NCBI GenBank assembly: GCA_025403435.1
Contig: JAJQZP010000038.1
Span: forward strand, 436,517-500,516
Direction: 5' to 3'
DNA length: 64,000 nt
Source of the DNA: Artocarpus heterophyllus
Taxonomy: Eukaryota > Streptophyta > Magnoliopsida > Rosales > Moraceae
The notes below the pieces were generated by a model. That model had not been told where the DNA came from. It saw only the letters and a program-made list of their open reading frames with translations, and did no database searches. The number at the start of each line of letters is the position of its first letter. The stretch's first letter is position 1. Both the position numbers and the translations under genes were made by a program. This document shows, in pieces, positions 1 to 10,904 of this stretch.

Positions 1-3000
1 AAAAATTTAAGTATTTAAAAACGTAAAAGATTTTAAAAATATTATTTAATTTAATATTTTTAAAAGTGTATTATTTACTTATATTGAAAATTAAAACTGT
101 GTTAGTTAATGTAATTTCCCATATCACTTGGGACTCTCGTTTCACAAGTCTTGAGATTGTGGCCTTTACGTATGCTGTTATTCAAAGTTGATCTTTCTTA
201 TCAAAAGAAACTGTTTAGAGACAAGAAGAAGGCCACAGGCTTAAAAAACCGTCAAGAAACCGATCAAACTAAAACAAACTTAAACAATATAATTTAGCTT
301 TTCCTTTCAATTAATTTGATTTGATTGGTTTAAAATTTTTGTTTTTCATTTGTTTGGTTATTGTTTCTAAATATTTAAACCACTAAAACCGATTAGACTG
401 ATAATATTTTTTATGTGACAACACTTTATATGTGTACGTGTGTATATGAATGAGTTTTTAATTATTATGCCTCACTCGATAGTTACTGATTTAATTATAA
501 TAATTATATTATCTTTTATTAATATGAAAATATAGTGTTCATATGACATGCTATAACATGTTAAGCAATCTGTTAATCTTAGGCATTAATTAATTTTTTT
601 CTCTTAAATTTAATTACGATTTTATTCTTTCATAAAATTACCACAAGGTGGATTAAAAATACACTCACGTCTTTTTCAACTTCTTTGTATTATCAACCCT
701 AAACTTTTCTGAGCAATAAGCTAGAAATTCTTCTGGTACTTTTGTAATAACAAATCATCAATGAAAGGATCTTTAGTGTTGTTGCCAGTTGATTCTACCA
801 AAATATCTTACTTTAATTAACTTCAAACACTATTGTCCTTCAAAATATTAAAATTTAAAGCTGAGTCCAAATTTAACCCTTTTGCAAGCAACTCTAATTC
901 TAAATTGCTTTAGGGGAAAAAAAAAAAAGTTAAAGCTTTTTCTAGAAAAATAGTTAACGATTTACCTTCTGTTGCCGTTTATTAACAAAGTAATATTTTT
1001 TGTTTTCTTTTCTTTTATGGAAATACGATTATAGTGCAGCAAAAAAAAAGAGAGTATAATTTGATAAAAAAAAAATTACAAACAAGAAAAAAAAAGTCAA
1101 TAGTCGTCAAGGAGTTAAGCTGCTACTAATAAAAAGTATGTTTAGAAAATCCATTGGAACTTAAAAATTATAGTATGTGAGAGCGTTGTATTATAGCAAA
1201 TTTTTGCTTTTTATTGTAACATATGAGAATTTTACATTGTACAAACTAAACTTTGTTTTTCAAACGTGCTTTCGAAAGGAAGCCATAGATTTCAAAGGAT
1301 ATGAATTTAAAATGCTTTTGCATCATTGGTGAGAAAGTTGTTGAATACATCTGCTCTTTTCTTGTTATTTTCTTTCTCAGGAGTGTAAAAAAAAAAAAAA
1401 ATCATGGGTCGACAAAACAATAAACATTTAATCTACATTTTATTATAATTTTTTTAAAAATAAAAAGTTATGTTAGCAGGTCACAAACAAGTTATCCACC
1501 AAAATTATTTTTAAGAATATTCTTAAATTAAATGCTTATTAATTGTTAGAATATTTTTTTATCAACTATGCACTTCATTACAACCATTAAATTTATATTA
1601 AATAGCTAATATAGCAGTAATAATTGGAGATGTGACCATTAGAATTATACCCATGTGTATATATATGCTTGTCTATTTTTCTCCATTAAAATTTTGGGTG
1701 TTAAAATTTATCTTCATTACAAGACTAAACCAACTAAACTAAAAAATGATTGCAAGTTAGAATCAATTATTGAAAATAGATTAACTTGCAACAATTATTG
1801 AAACTATATTAACATTATGCATTACCACCTATATACATCAAATATAAGATAATGACAACATTATCCTTATAATATATACACGGGAAATGACTGTCCTTAT
1901 GAAAATAATAGAGAAAGTTATATTATGCGACATTTTTAAAAAATGCGTTCATTTATGCCCTTTTCTTTTAAAAAAAAAAAAAGTTGTCACATTACAACTC
2001 ATGTTAGACGTTGAAGATGTTGAAGTTGTATGATACTTATGCAGTTATAACATCTATAGAAAATAAGTTTCAAAATGAATGTTTATGAAAATTTCCCAAA
2101 AAAATAGGCACTAATTTCCCCAAAACTTCACTTGGGCTTGGGCTTGAACAAACTTGGATTTGGAGTTGAGCTTTCGTGAAGTTCATCATATTTTGGTTTC
2201 AAAACTTGTGGCCCATCACATGGCCATGGATCGAATGGTATACTACTTTTTTACTATTGTTATTGTGTTTTATCATTTCTTTTTTATTCTTTTAATTCAT
2301 GCTATTTCTTCTAGCCAAAAAGGTCAAATTACTTTTAATAACATTTGTTTGCCTAACTCTAATTCAAAATAGTTGTGATCAATTATGTCGTTATATTTTT
2401 TTTAGAAGTGATATGTTTCAAGTTTTCATACAGAAATAGTAAGATTGAAAGACAATGCGGTAAAAGCGGTATTTTTTATATTCACCCTCATAGATCTCTA
2501 AAACAAGGATAAACTGAACAGCAACAAATATAGGAGTAGCTCTAAATCCAACGGACTCCACTAATCCTCGCCTAACCGACAGTATACCAAAAGGCAAACA
2601 AACTTCAAAAGTACAAAATTGGTTTCCTTATGTGATTACAACTTGGTAAGTGCAATTATAACCAAAGAAGCCACAACCACATAGTTTAGTACTATTTTTT
2701 TTTTCCTCTTTCCATGTTAAAATATAAACACTAAGATGCTTATTATGCGCATATCCATAAATTCTTGAACCACCAATTTACTTGAGGAGCCGCCATTGCA
2801 TTAAAGCACCAGCAGAAGATTTTAAGTGCTAGGGGGCCCGTAGTCTCGTCTATTAGCCTGTGATGGTAGCAATTTTCGTGTCGTTTTCCCATGATGGTGG
2901 CAACTTTCATGTCGTTTTTCACAAAGACTAGTATAGCGGTAGTTGAACTTATATATAATAAATTTAAAGCCCTTGCGAGACAACCAAAGTTCTATCACTG

Positions 3001-3136
3001 CTATATATATTCACTCATAGCACTAGCTAAGCTCTCAAGTTGGATATACATATCAAACTATCTAGCTAAGAAGTATTTCTAATTATTTCCTCTTTGTGCT
3101 CCTTTGTTATATTAATATCATACATCAAAGGCAAAT
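1..3136. other. AT-rich intergenic DNA, no gene seen
   Basis: Long stretch of A/T-rich sequence with homopolymer runs. The short open frames here show no family motif and are judged chance. One relic of the dispersed TGCTACAG-type repeat is recognisable near 1170-1260. A 31-bp tandem duplication (2861-2891 and 2892-2922, starting TGATGGT) lies just upstream of the MLP-like pseudogene. Confidence 0.7.
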
Positions 3137-3707
3137 CAGGCGTGCTGTGGAAAGCTTAATGTAGAAGTTGAAGTGAAGGCTAATGCTGATAAGTTTTGGG
3201 AAGCCCTTAGGGTCTTCATCTTTATTTACCCTAAGGCCTTCCCTAAAGACTACAAAAGCGTTGAAGTACTCGAAGGCGACGGGATTGTTGTTGGTTCTGT
3301 TCGATTGATTATATACGGGGACGGTATTGCTTTTTCACAATCTTAGTTTGACGGTAATTCTTATAAAACATATATATCTATTTATGGAACCATAAAAATT
3401 GGCTCATTTTCTTTTATTTTATTTTGTAATAGGTTCTTCGATTGTTAAAACATCGAAAGAGAAGATCGAAGTTGTGGACCCACCAAATTAGACATTTTCT
3501 TACAATATCATTGATGGAGATCTTCTCAAGTATTACAAGAGCTTCAAGGCTCACATTACTGTGGTTCCCATGGAAGACGGAAGCTTGGTGAAGTGGAGCT
3601 GTGAGTTTTAGAAGGCAAGGTAAGAGGTCCCGGATCCAAGCCTCATCAAGGAGTTTGCTGAAAAGAACTTGAAGGAGCTTGATGACTACCTTGGCAAGCA
3701 GGCATAA
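3137..3707 (+). pseudogene. Major latex protein (MLP)-like / Bet v 1 family pseudogene
   Basis: Two exon-like blocks translate to a typical MLP-like protein. Block 1 (3137 to about 3322) begins QACCGKLNVEVEV and contains GDGIVVGSVRLI, the family's glycine loop region. Block 2 (about 3433-3707) contains KTSKEKIEVVD, DGDLLKYYKSFKAHITVVP, EDGSLVKWSCEF and a C-terminal KELDDYLGKQA followed by TAA. MLPs are small cytosolic proteins with a Bet v 1 hydrophobic ligand pocket, about 150 residues and usually one intron at this place. The intron here would end in a TAATAG acceptor at about 3432. The gene is broken. No ATG lies in frame at the start (AAT stands where it is expected), block 2 has three in-frame TAG/TAA stops (after DPPN, after SCEF, after KAR), and part of the middle is lost. 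It is a dead copy, called with good confidence from the conserved C-terminal half. Confidence 0.85.
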
Positions 3708-6700
3708 TTAATTAAGTCAAATTAATGATTTAAAAAAATATTAATGCCCTATACATGGGTTAATTTTCCCTCTATGTGGCTCATTGAATAAAGTTCCAGT
3801 CCTATATAAGTATAAAGAAAATACGACAAGTTTGATCTCGTAACACATGTTCTTGTGTCTCAACTATCTCTTACTTATTATATTGAATTAGAAAAAAAAA
3901 AAAAAAACAATGGCCCAGTTTGGTTTCATTTTCAGAATTCTTAAAAATATTTTTGCACGTAGGCAACAACTTTAAAAACACTTGCAGCACAATTATTAAA
4001 AAATTCTCATTTTTTAAAACAAAAATATTTTCACCTATTTTAAAAATAATACAAAACAATATTTTTATATAATTAGCATGTGAATATATAAAATTGATAT
4101 GAGCGAATATCTAGACTTCAAAAGTGATTCCGTCGTACCAAATCTAATTTACACTAATTAATTATTCTTAGATTGATCCAATTCCGCTAAGCATGTTAAT
4201 CTTATTGCATCATAGTTGCCGGAAACAAGTTTAATGACAGGATAATTAGAAGTATTAAGCATTTTCTCTTACTGCAACTTGCAAATGGATAAAACAAATT
4301 GAATTCTGAGAGTCAGAACTTACCAACCCAAAGGCCAACGGAGCACATCAAATGATATCTAACCCATCGGCATGGGCCTACAGAAATAGTCACAGTCACA
4401 TATCAAGGTCAAAGGTTTATTTGTTTGTTTGTTTTTTTTTTTTTTTTTTAGCTCACAATTGAGGCTCATCATATTCAATTCTAAATTGATTGTGTCGTAC
4501 TAGAAAAATTAATATGACACAAAAAAATGGTCTCTGTAACATATAATATGAAGCGACAAATGTTGTCATATTTAACTGAGTAATAGTTAATTAATTAGTT
4601 ATATTTAATTAATAAGATTAATTATATATGTTTTAAATTAATTAACTATTAATTAGATATTTCTAAGTCCCTGGTGAGAAAATTTGAAAGTTTTTTTTTG
4701 AAAAAAGTTTTGTTATCTCATGTATTTAGTACATAGCAGAATCAGAGAAGTGTTAGATTAATTTATTCATCGCAGTTTAATACCCAGTCTTTACATTAAT
4801 ATAGAAGCTTAGCTTGGAAGACTACAGTGTCAAAGAGAAAAGTTAAATATCCTAATAGGTCTTTAAAATGTTTAAATTCCTATCTCCTAAGTTTAAATCA
4901 CGATGGATTGATTTATATATCTATTCTCAATAAACAAACTTTCGAGAAAATTTTATTTGTCAATGAATTCATTTTTATCAAAATGTTTTCTATTAAAATT
5001 CCAACAACTGTTGTATTGTATATCTCATGCCGTTTTAAATAAACGTTGTTTTTAAAGATTTTGTTTGGGATATTGTTGCTTTTGTTGTTGGTTTAAAGAA
5101 CTTGTGTTATTTTTGAAGTTTATATCGTTTTTTTTTAGGTTTTTCGTTCTTTCTTAGAGGGTATAACGTTTTTGTAGACTAACAAAGGTTAACAAAAATG
5201 GTTCTCCAAGTATTAAATCTTTTTCCAAAAAAAATAAAATAAAATAAAACTATGAGAAGATGAAGACTATCAAAGCAAATGGAAAAGAAATTTTAAAAAA
5301 ATTGGTCCACTATATCTTATGCAACAACGATACATGTTAATATCATGTATACAAGCATTTAGTCCTTTAGTTTACTAAAACAATGTTGAGTATTGAGGAA
5401 ATCTAATCAGCCAAATTTAGTCCTTTAGTTTACTAAAGCAAAACTAAACAACGTTGAGTATTGAGGAAATCTAATCAGCCAAATCAGTAACTTACGCTAC
5501 TAATTAACAAGCTATTAGAGTTCAAATAAAAGAAAAATTCAAATTCAGTTGCAAAACTGGTCCCAAAGTTCAACTAAACAATACTTTATTAAACTTAAAA
5601 GTTGTCTTCTCCACATTAAATAAGAAATAAAATTAATTAGAGTGAGAAACGAATGCTTGAAGTGTGTTTGACTATGACAAATTAAAACTAAGAACTTAGA
5701 CTCCTTATATACGCCTAAGGAGCCCCAACTTTGATCCTTTATCAATGTGGTACTTTTACATTCTTTTATTTTTGCCAATACCTAACAAAAGGTAAAGGAA
5801 AAACATATTTTTGTTTGAGAATGTTGGCTAAAGTCTGCATGTATTAGGATTATTGGTGGTGAGAGAAAAGCCTGTATAATTGTAAATATTTTTCATATAA
5901 TGAATTTCTGGTTAAATCTGGTGATTTTTCTTTTATTTTGGAGTTCTTCACTTAAATTCTTTTGCATCCTCTGCCCTTTAATAGCATTCAATGATGTCTG
6001 AGACATTTAGATGAATGAATTCATACTAAATTGCCATTTAGTGACTAATCATTCTATTCTTTCTTCATAACATCAAGAACTAGGTAAGTACTTCTTTTTT
6101 CTTTGACTATTGAGATAATTGCCTTAAGCATGGTCATTATATTACCAACTAGCGCTAGCACAATTCGTTAGGATGAAAAGGGTTAAAAGGAAAATCCGAG
6201 GCTCAAATATCATGAATAACTAGCATTGTTAAAAAAAAGAAAAAAGGCACACTCAGTATATTTATTCCACCATTATTTATTGTGCATGATCAAAGAGAAA
6301 TAACATGAGCTTGAACTCAGATTTAAGGACGTAAATGTGATGTATTTGAGATCCCATGTTTTTTTGGATAGCTGCCAGTCCTGGATTGTCATTTAGCATG
6401 AAGTCAAGAATAAAAGATCTCTCATATTTCTTCTTTGAGAAAGTCAGGAGTTAAGTCACAAATTTATTTGAAATCCTCCTAATGTGCATCTGGTTTGTAG
6501 GTTCGAATCAAAGTTTAAATAATTTTGTTACAATATTTTTTTTTATAAAAATTTAAATTTACATTTAAACCTATGAACTAAGTAGGCACTGAGTTTTTTA
6601 TGTACCTTGGACTAATGCCATTTTGAAATTGCTGTCGTTTGTCGTTTAGTACAACTGTTGTCTTTTTGCGTTGATATCGTTTTTGGAGTTTGTGTCGTTC

Positions 6701-7518
6701 GGTAGATGTTGTTATTATTTTTGCTTTGGAGAACACAATTTTCAACGCTGAGGACCTCCTACCAATTGCAAATGCCTGTCATTTTGCCTTTTTACTTGTC
6801 ACCCTCGTTGTCCTCGTAGAGAATGTTTGCGAACCAAGGTCCAATATTAAAATTTTTAACATATAAAATTTTTATATGTTATATCGTTTAAGTTTTAATT
6901 TAATTTCTAAATGCTTTCGTAGTAGTTGTTGTGATCCCGATGAAGATAGGAGAAGACAAAATTTGTAATTTGAGAATTTGAAACGTTGGGTCGGATTAGT
7001 TTGTCGTGTTTCTCAAAATCGAAAAGACAGTTGGCGCGTTCAATATGAAAACAAATTATTAATTTGCGCATCCGACGGGCATAAAAAATGCTGGGTACTC
7101 TGAATTACGAGCACAAAAATTTGGTGATCCCCTAAACCATTCGTATCTAAAGATGCAATTGTGAAAAATGGAATTACGACAAACGACAACAATTTAACAA
7201 GACCATGATCATCACTTAAATTGGCTGGAACACTGCTTCCTTCTTAAAAAAACAAAAAAAAGAAAAGAAAAGAAAAGAAAAGAAAACAGAGAGAAAAATA
7301 TCTTACAAAAGTTCCCAAAGAAAAGGCCACAAAAATCGGCTTCATCTCTTCCATTCAAACATTAAAAAAAAAGAGAGCATAGAATATGAAAACGACATGA
7401 TCACCAGACTCCAAGTTAAAATGCTTATATACATTGCATGAGGAGAAGGAGCTTTCTCATTCTCGTTTCTTTCCAAAGCTTTCTTCTTGTGAGCTTGTTG
7501 GGGATTGATCATCATCAT
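3708..7518. other. Intergenic DNA with a local duplication and simple repeats
   Basis: No gene recognised. A direct duplication occurs at 5357-5414 and 5415-5482: both units start ATTTAGTCCTTTAG and end TCTAATCAGCCAA, and the second is 10 bp longer. T/G-rich stretches with repeated GTCGTT/TCGTTTTT words occur near 5042-5180 and 6630-6740 and resemble, on the opposite strand, tracts flanking the RPS5 gene. An AAAAG microsatellite lies near 7258-7287. Confidence 0.6.
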
Positions 7519-7675
7519 CTACACATTTTCTTCTTGCAAGAGTGGGACCTTCTCCGCTGGATTCTCACCTAATTTCAGATCAACAGTACCATATTTCGTA
7601 CTCACTTCTTCTTCATATTGTTGTCCGTACATCACAGCCAAATGCCCCATTGCAATTATTGCCGTTCCTATCACA
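7519..7675 (-). pseudogene. Last exon of a broken UMAMIT36-like (WAT1-related) transporter gene
   Basis: Reading the minus strand, a GCAG acceptor precedes a 157-bp exon coding SVIGTAIIAMGHLAVMYGQ, then a charged tail ending EKVPLLQEENV and TAG at 7519-7521. This matches the last exon of WAT1-related (UMAMIT, EamA-type DMT) proteins: the final membrane helix followed by a cytosolic tail with a PLL motif. The 1+156 base phase is the same as in the intact UMAMIT genes at 40 and 47 kb. It belongs with exon 3 (9494-9610) and exon 1 (19945-20146 plus 10896-10899). Exons 2, 4, 5 and 6 could not be found, so the gene cannot make a full transporter although this exon itself is intact. Confidence 0.75.
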
Positions 7676-8197
7676 CTGCATGGGTAAACGAAAAATGTTA
7701 AAATGGGAACTTAGATAATGTCTCGTGTGTGTAAAAATTTATCAAATCAAACAAAACTTTTAAATTATTTTCACCATGTATGTCATCTTTTTTTTAGAGC
7801 ATTAAAAGTTTCTTAAGCCTTCCTAGCCAGTATTAAATCTATGCCTACTTTTAATGTTGAGATGTGAAGTTTAGAAAAAGAAAATAAGAGCTAAATCTTT
7901 GCTCTTTACTAATCTTCTTTCAACTATTGTGCCCGTTACTTTTGCTTGGAAGCGTGTGCTTCTCCGGTCTATTTTTGTCTTCTGTAAATATCCATAGTGG
8001 TTTAATGTAAATTAATTATGTATCCCATGCATGCAATTTTATTGGTTTTATTGTTTATTCACATAATTATATTTTCTAGTTTAACTGTTTTCCTCAATTT
8101 TTTTTCTCTCTTTTTGCATCTACAAAGGTATCCTATGTATTCAAAAAAATTGTTGCAATTACCTCCATTGTGTCCGCATACTTTGTGAATATAAAAA

Positions 8198-8663
8198 TGT
8201 TGGATCAAAATTCAATATATGGGCTAATATATTAAAAAAGCGTGAATTAAAGACTATCAATAAGGTTGCCCAATTAAAAGTGATCAATTTAGGTTTTGGG
8301 CTTTTAATGCATCATTAAGTATGGGCCTCCTATGTGTAGAGACCAAAATTATAATTACTAATTTTATGATGGGCTAAATTGGTAATTAAGGATAATTGCT
8401 AGGGTTTAGCGATTATATAAAGGGGTTGTGGTCCCCAAGTCAGTACGTACATTATTTTTCTATTACCCATCTACAGAGAGATTACAGAGCATTCTGATAA
8501 TGAAGATTTACATACCAGACTTGGAAGATCCTCAACCAAAAGACTCAAGAATCACATTCAATCCATGGATTCAGGTTAGCTTCTGCATCTTATTAATATT
8601 CTTGATGATTTGACATGAACGATCTTGAGTGATGATGGTTTTCATCACAATTTTATTCTAACA
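8198..8663 (+). repeat. Complete copia LTR (left arm of the fold-back unit)
   Basis: This 466-bp LTR starts TGTTGG and ends TAACA, and aligns over its whole length with the LTRs at 22546-23012 and 29055-29515 in inverse orientation. TATATAAAGGGG at about 8415-8426 is the probable promoter TATA box, conserved in all copies. Confidence 0.85.
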
Positions 8664-8939
8664 AGTGGTATCTAGAGCTTCTTCATGTTAAATCATTGGG
8701 AATCAAAAATTTTCTAGATGTGATTCTCGTAGAAAATTTCTTAAATTTAACAATCTATAGTTTATTTAAAATTGTTGAATTTGAGGATAATTATTTGGTT
8801 GAATTATTGTTATGAATATTTTATTATTCAGGATGTATTATAAGTTTTCAACCGAAAGGTTGAATTTGTTTTGCGCATGTATATATACATGTTTTGTGAA
8901 TGAAATCGTGTCTCTGAATTCAGTTTAAAAAATAATAAT

Positions 8940-9198
8940 AATAATGTACGTACTGATTTGGGGACCACAACCCCTTTATATAATTGCTAAACCCTAGCAA
9001 TTATCCTTAATTACTAATTTAGCCCATCATAAAATTAGTAATTATAATTTTGGTCTCTACACATAGGAGGCCCATACTTAATGATACATTAAAAGCCCAA
9101 AACCCAAATTGATCACTTTTAATTGGGCAACCTTATTAATAGTCTTTAATTCACGTTTATTTAATATATCAGCCCATATATTAGATTTTGATCCAACA
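8940..9198 (-). repeat. Inverted partial copia LTR (right arm of the fold-back unit)
   Basis: About 259 bp equal to the reverse complement of the U3 portion of the left LTR, ending GATCCAACA at 9198. It stops just past the TATA box region, so R and U5 are missing on this side. Confidence 0.85.
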
Positions 9199-9493
9199 AA
9201 AAAAAGATACAAAAATACCCTTAAATGGTTTATAAATTATTTAAATATATATATATATAATTAAATTTCTTCTCACCATTATCTTTGTCTATTAATAATC
9301 TCTTTGTATTCTCATCCACAAAATGTACGAGGTATGAAAATGAAATCAGTTTTACAAATTCCAAAAATACCTTCATAGTTTTTAAAAATAAAAAATAAAA
9401 CTAAGAGGTATATTTATATAATTTTTCGTTCTTTTATATAAACTTTCCTCAAATGTAAACAATAGAGAGAAAAAAGTGAAAAAAAGTAAAAAC

Positions 9494-9610
9494 CTCAGGA
9501 TTAGAGAAAGGATGAAGGAGAAAGCTCGAGGCATAAGGCCCATGGCACAAACGACAATAGGGGAGCTGCAAGAGAGCCCCAAAAATGCGAGGTTCTGTGG
9601 CATAGTTATC
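9494..9610 (-). pseudogene. Exon 3 of the broken UMAMIT36-like gene
   Basis: On the minus strand, a TTTGTAG acceptor is followed by 117 bp coding ITMPQNLAFLGLSCSSPIV then VCAMGLMPRAFSFILSLILR, ending at an AG|GTTTTT donor. The pattern QN-AFLGL--SSPIVVCAMGL is characteristic of the UMAMIT36/At1g70260 subgroup, where other WAT1-related proteins have YSSPTLA-A. The phase (1 + 38 codons + 2) fits the family. The expected next exons (EamA domain 1 end, loop and first part of EamA domain 2) are not present in the 1.8 kb down to exon 7. Confidence 0.75.
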
Positions 9611-10445
9611 CTACAAAATCACAAACCCTGTATATTAGCATAATAGACGCCATGATGTTGTTTTAATAGATTAAGTCAAACCATCTTACTTACGACATCC
9701 AAAAGAAAATCAGAAACAAACAAACCAACCACAACAAAAGAATGATCTTTGATTAATTACGTGTGAACATCATGGATTAATGACGTTAATTAATAAGAAT
9801 TTAGGCATAATTGGCCTGTTGAGAATTTAAATCTAAACAGTGTTATAGAATGTTTTGCAAATAAATTTAAACTTAATACTTTATTATTTTAAAATATATT
9901 ATAATATGTGAGAGTTTTATAGTTTTTTTAGAGAGTTTGAACTCAAGTTTAAATAGTTTGGCTACTAAATTACATATCTGTGAGGTTGGCCCGCTAGGCC
10001 CACTAAACCAACACAAGAACAAAAATTAACCACGGAGTGCCAAAATATCACCAATGGCTTTTTTTCTTTTCTTTCTACACACATATATATATACACACAC
10101 TTTGATAGAGCCTATGACTTATCAATTAGTGTGCGGTTAACAAGGGGGAAAAAAGTATGTGGTGTAGCTCAGCAATACGACTGTACATTTATCACCATTG
10201 CTTCGTAGAATATTCTCAAAGGTTCAATATTAATGCTTATAAGAATCCAAACTACCACTAGCTCCCCTCTTCTTTCACAACAAAAATACAAAAGTAGTAA
10301 TAATAAATTTGAAATATATATATTATTTCTCTCTTGAATACTAGGCAAATTATAAATTAATTATATTCTTAATCATCATATTGATCCCTTAAAACTATCC
10401 ACTGATTACAAGCTAAGTTGTCCCATGTTACTAGAATAAAAGACC

Positions 10446-10448
<3 letters not shown>

Positions 10449-10481
<33 letters not shown>
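10449..10481. repeat. (AT)n microsatellite
   Basis: About 16 uninterrupted AT dinucleotides. Confidence 0.95.
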
Positions 10482-10484
<3 letters not shown>

Positions 10485-10632
10485 ACTTTTTTTCTAGAAA
10501 AAAAATATAAGTACTTAATTCTACTGTTTTAATCTGGTCATCAGCTTGAGCGCTAGTACATGGTAACAAGTTTTCTCTCCTTTGATTTTGTGAGTATTTA
10601 TCATGCGAATATATAGCTAGGTAGATTTGTGC

Positions 10633-10634
<2 letters not shown>

Positions 10635-10662
<28 letters not shown>
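10635..10662. repeat. (GA)n microsatellite
   Basis: About 14 uninterrupted GA dinucleotides, 240 bp from the gypsy insertion. Confidence 0.95.
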
Positions 10663-10665
<3 letters not shown>

Positions 10666-10895
10666 TAGTGATATATACACATCCCGTTAAGCCCAACAGA
10701 AAGAACCGCAGCAACAGACCAGTTGTGAAGATTGGCTGCTCCGTTCTACAACGAAGAATATTGAACAAAGAATATATTAAATATATATATATACCTCCAA
10801 AAAACTACAACCCCCAGAAGAGTACTGAATCATGAGAGAAAAAAGATGATGAACAAGTGTGTGTGTGCGTGTGTATACATACATAAATACAATAC

Positions 10896-10904
10896 CTGTA
10901 GTTG
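10896..10904 (-). pseudogene. Last bases of UMAMIT36-like exon 1, cut off by the gypsy insertion
   Basis: Nine bases of exon 1 (five of them the target duplication AGTTG, 10900-10904), followed on the minus strand by the splice donor CTACAG|GTATTG. The paralogous exon 1 at 29878-30086 has GACAG|GTATAG at the same place, confirming the junction. The other 202 bases of the exon lie 9 kb away at 19945-20146. Confidence 0.8.

Larger units (their letters stand above)
8198..9198 (+). mobile_element. Fold-back unit made of a copia LTR, leader and inverted partial LTR
   Basis: A complete copia LTR in plus orientation (8198-8663, TGTTGGATC to TTCTAACA) is followed by the primer-binding site TGGTATCTAGAGC (from 8666) and about 260 bp of 5' leader. 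Then comes an inverted copy of the first ~260 bp of the same LTR (8940-9198). The LTR and leader match the copia element at 22546-29515. Both outer ends are therefore the same U3 end of the LTR. Runs of AAAAA flank the unit and may be the 5-bp target duplication, but this is weak because the site is A-rich. The two arms share variants absent from the full element (for example GTACGTAC next to the TATA region and CCATACTT), so they derive from one parent copy. It lies between exons 3 and 7 of the dead UMAMIT36-like gene and has no coding capacity. Confidence 0.85.

Noticed and set aside
4827..5042. 71-codon frame
   Set aside because: AT-driven, no motif, no promoter or splice context.
5545..5778. 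77-codon minus-strand frame
   Set aside because: No recognisable family or splice context. Probably chance.
10369..10835. Frames over the AT and GA microsatellites
   Set aside because: Translations are low-complexity repeats (YIYIYI, RERERE) with no other support.
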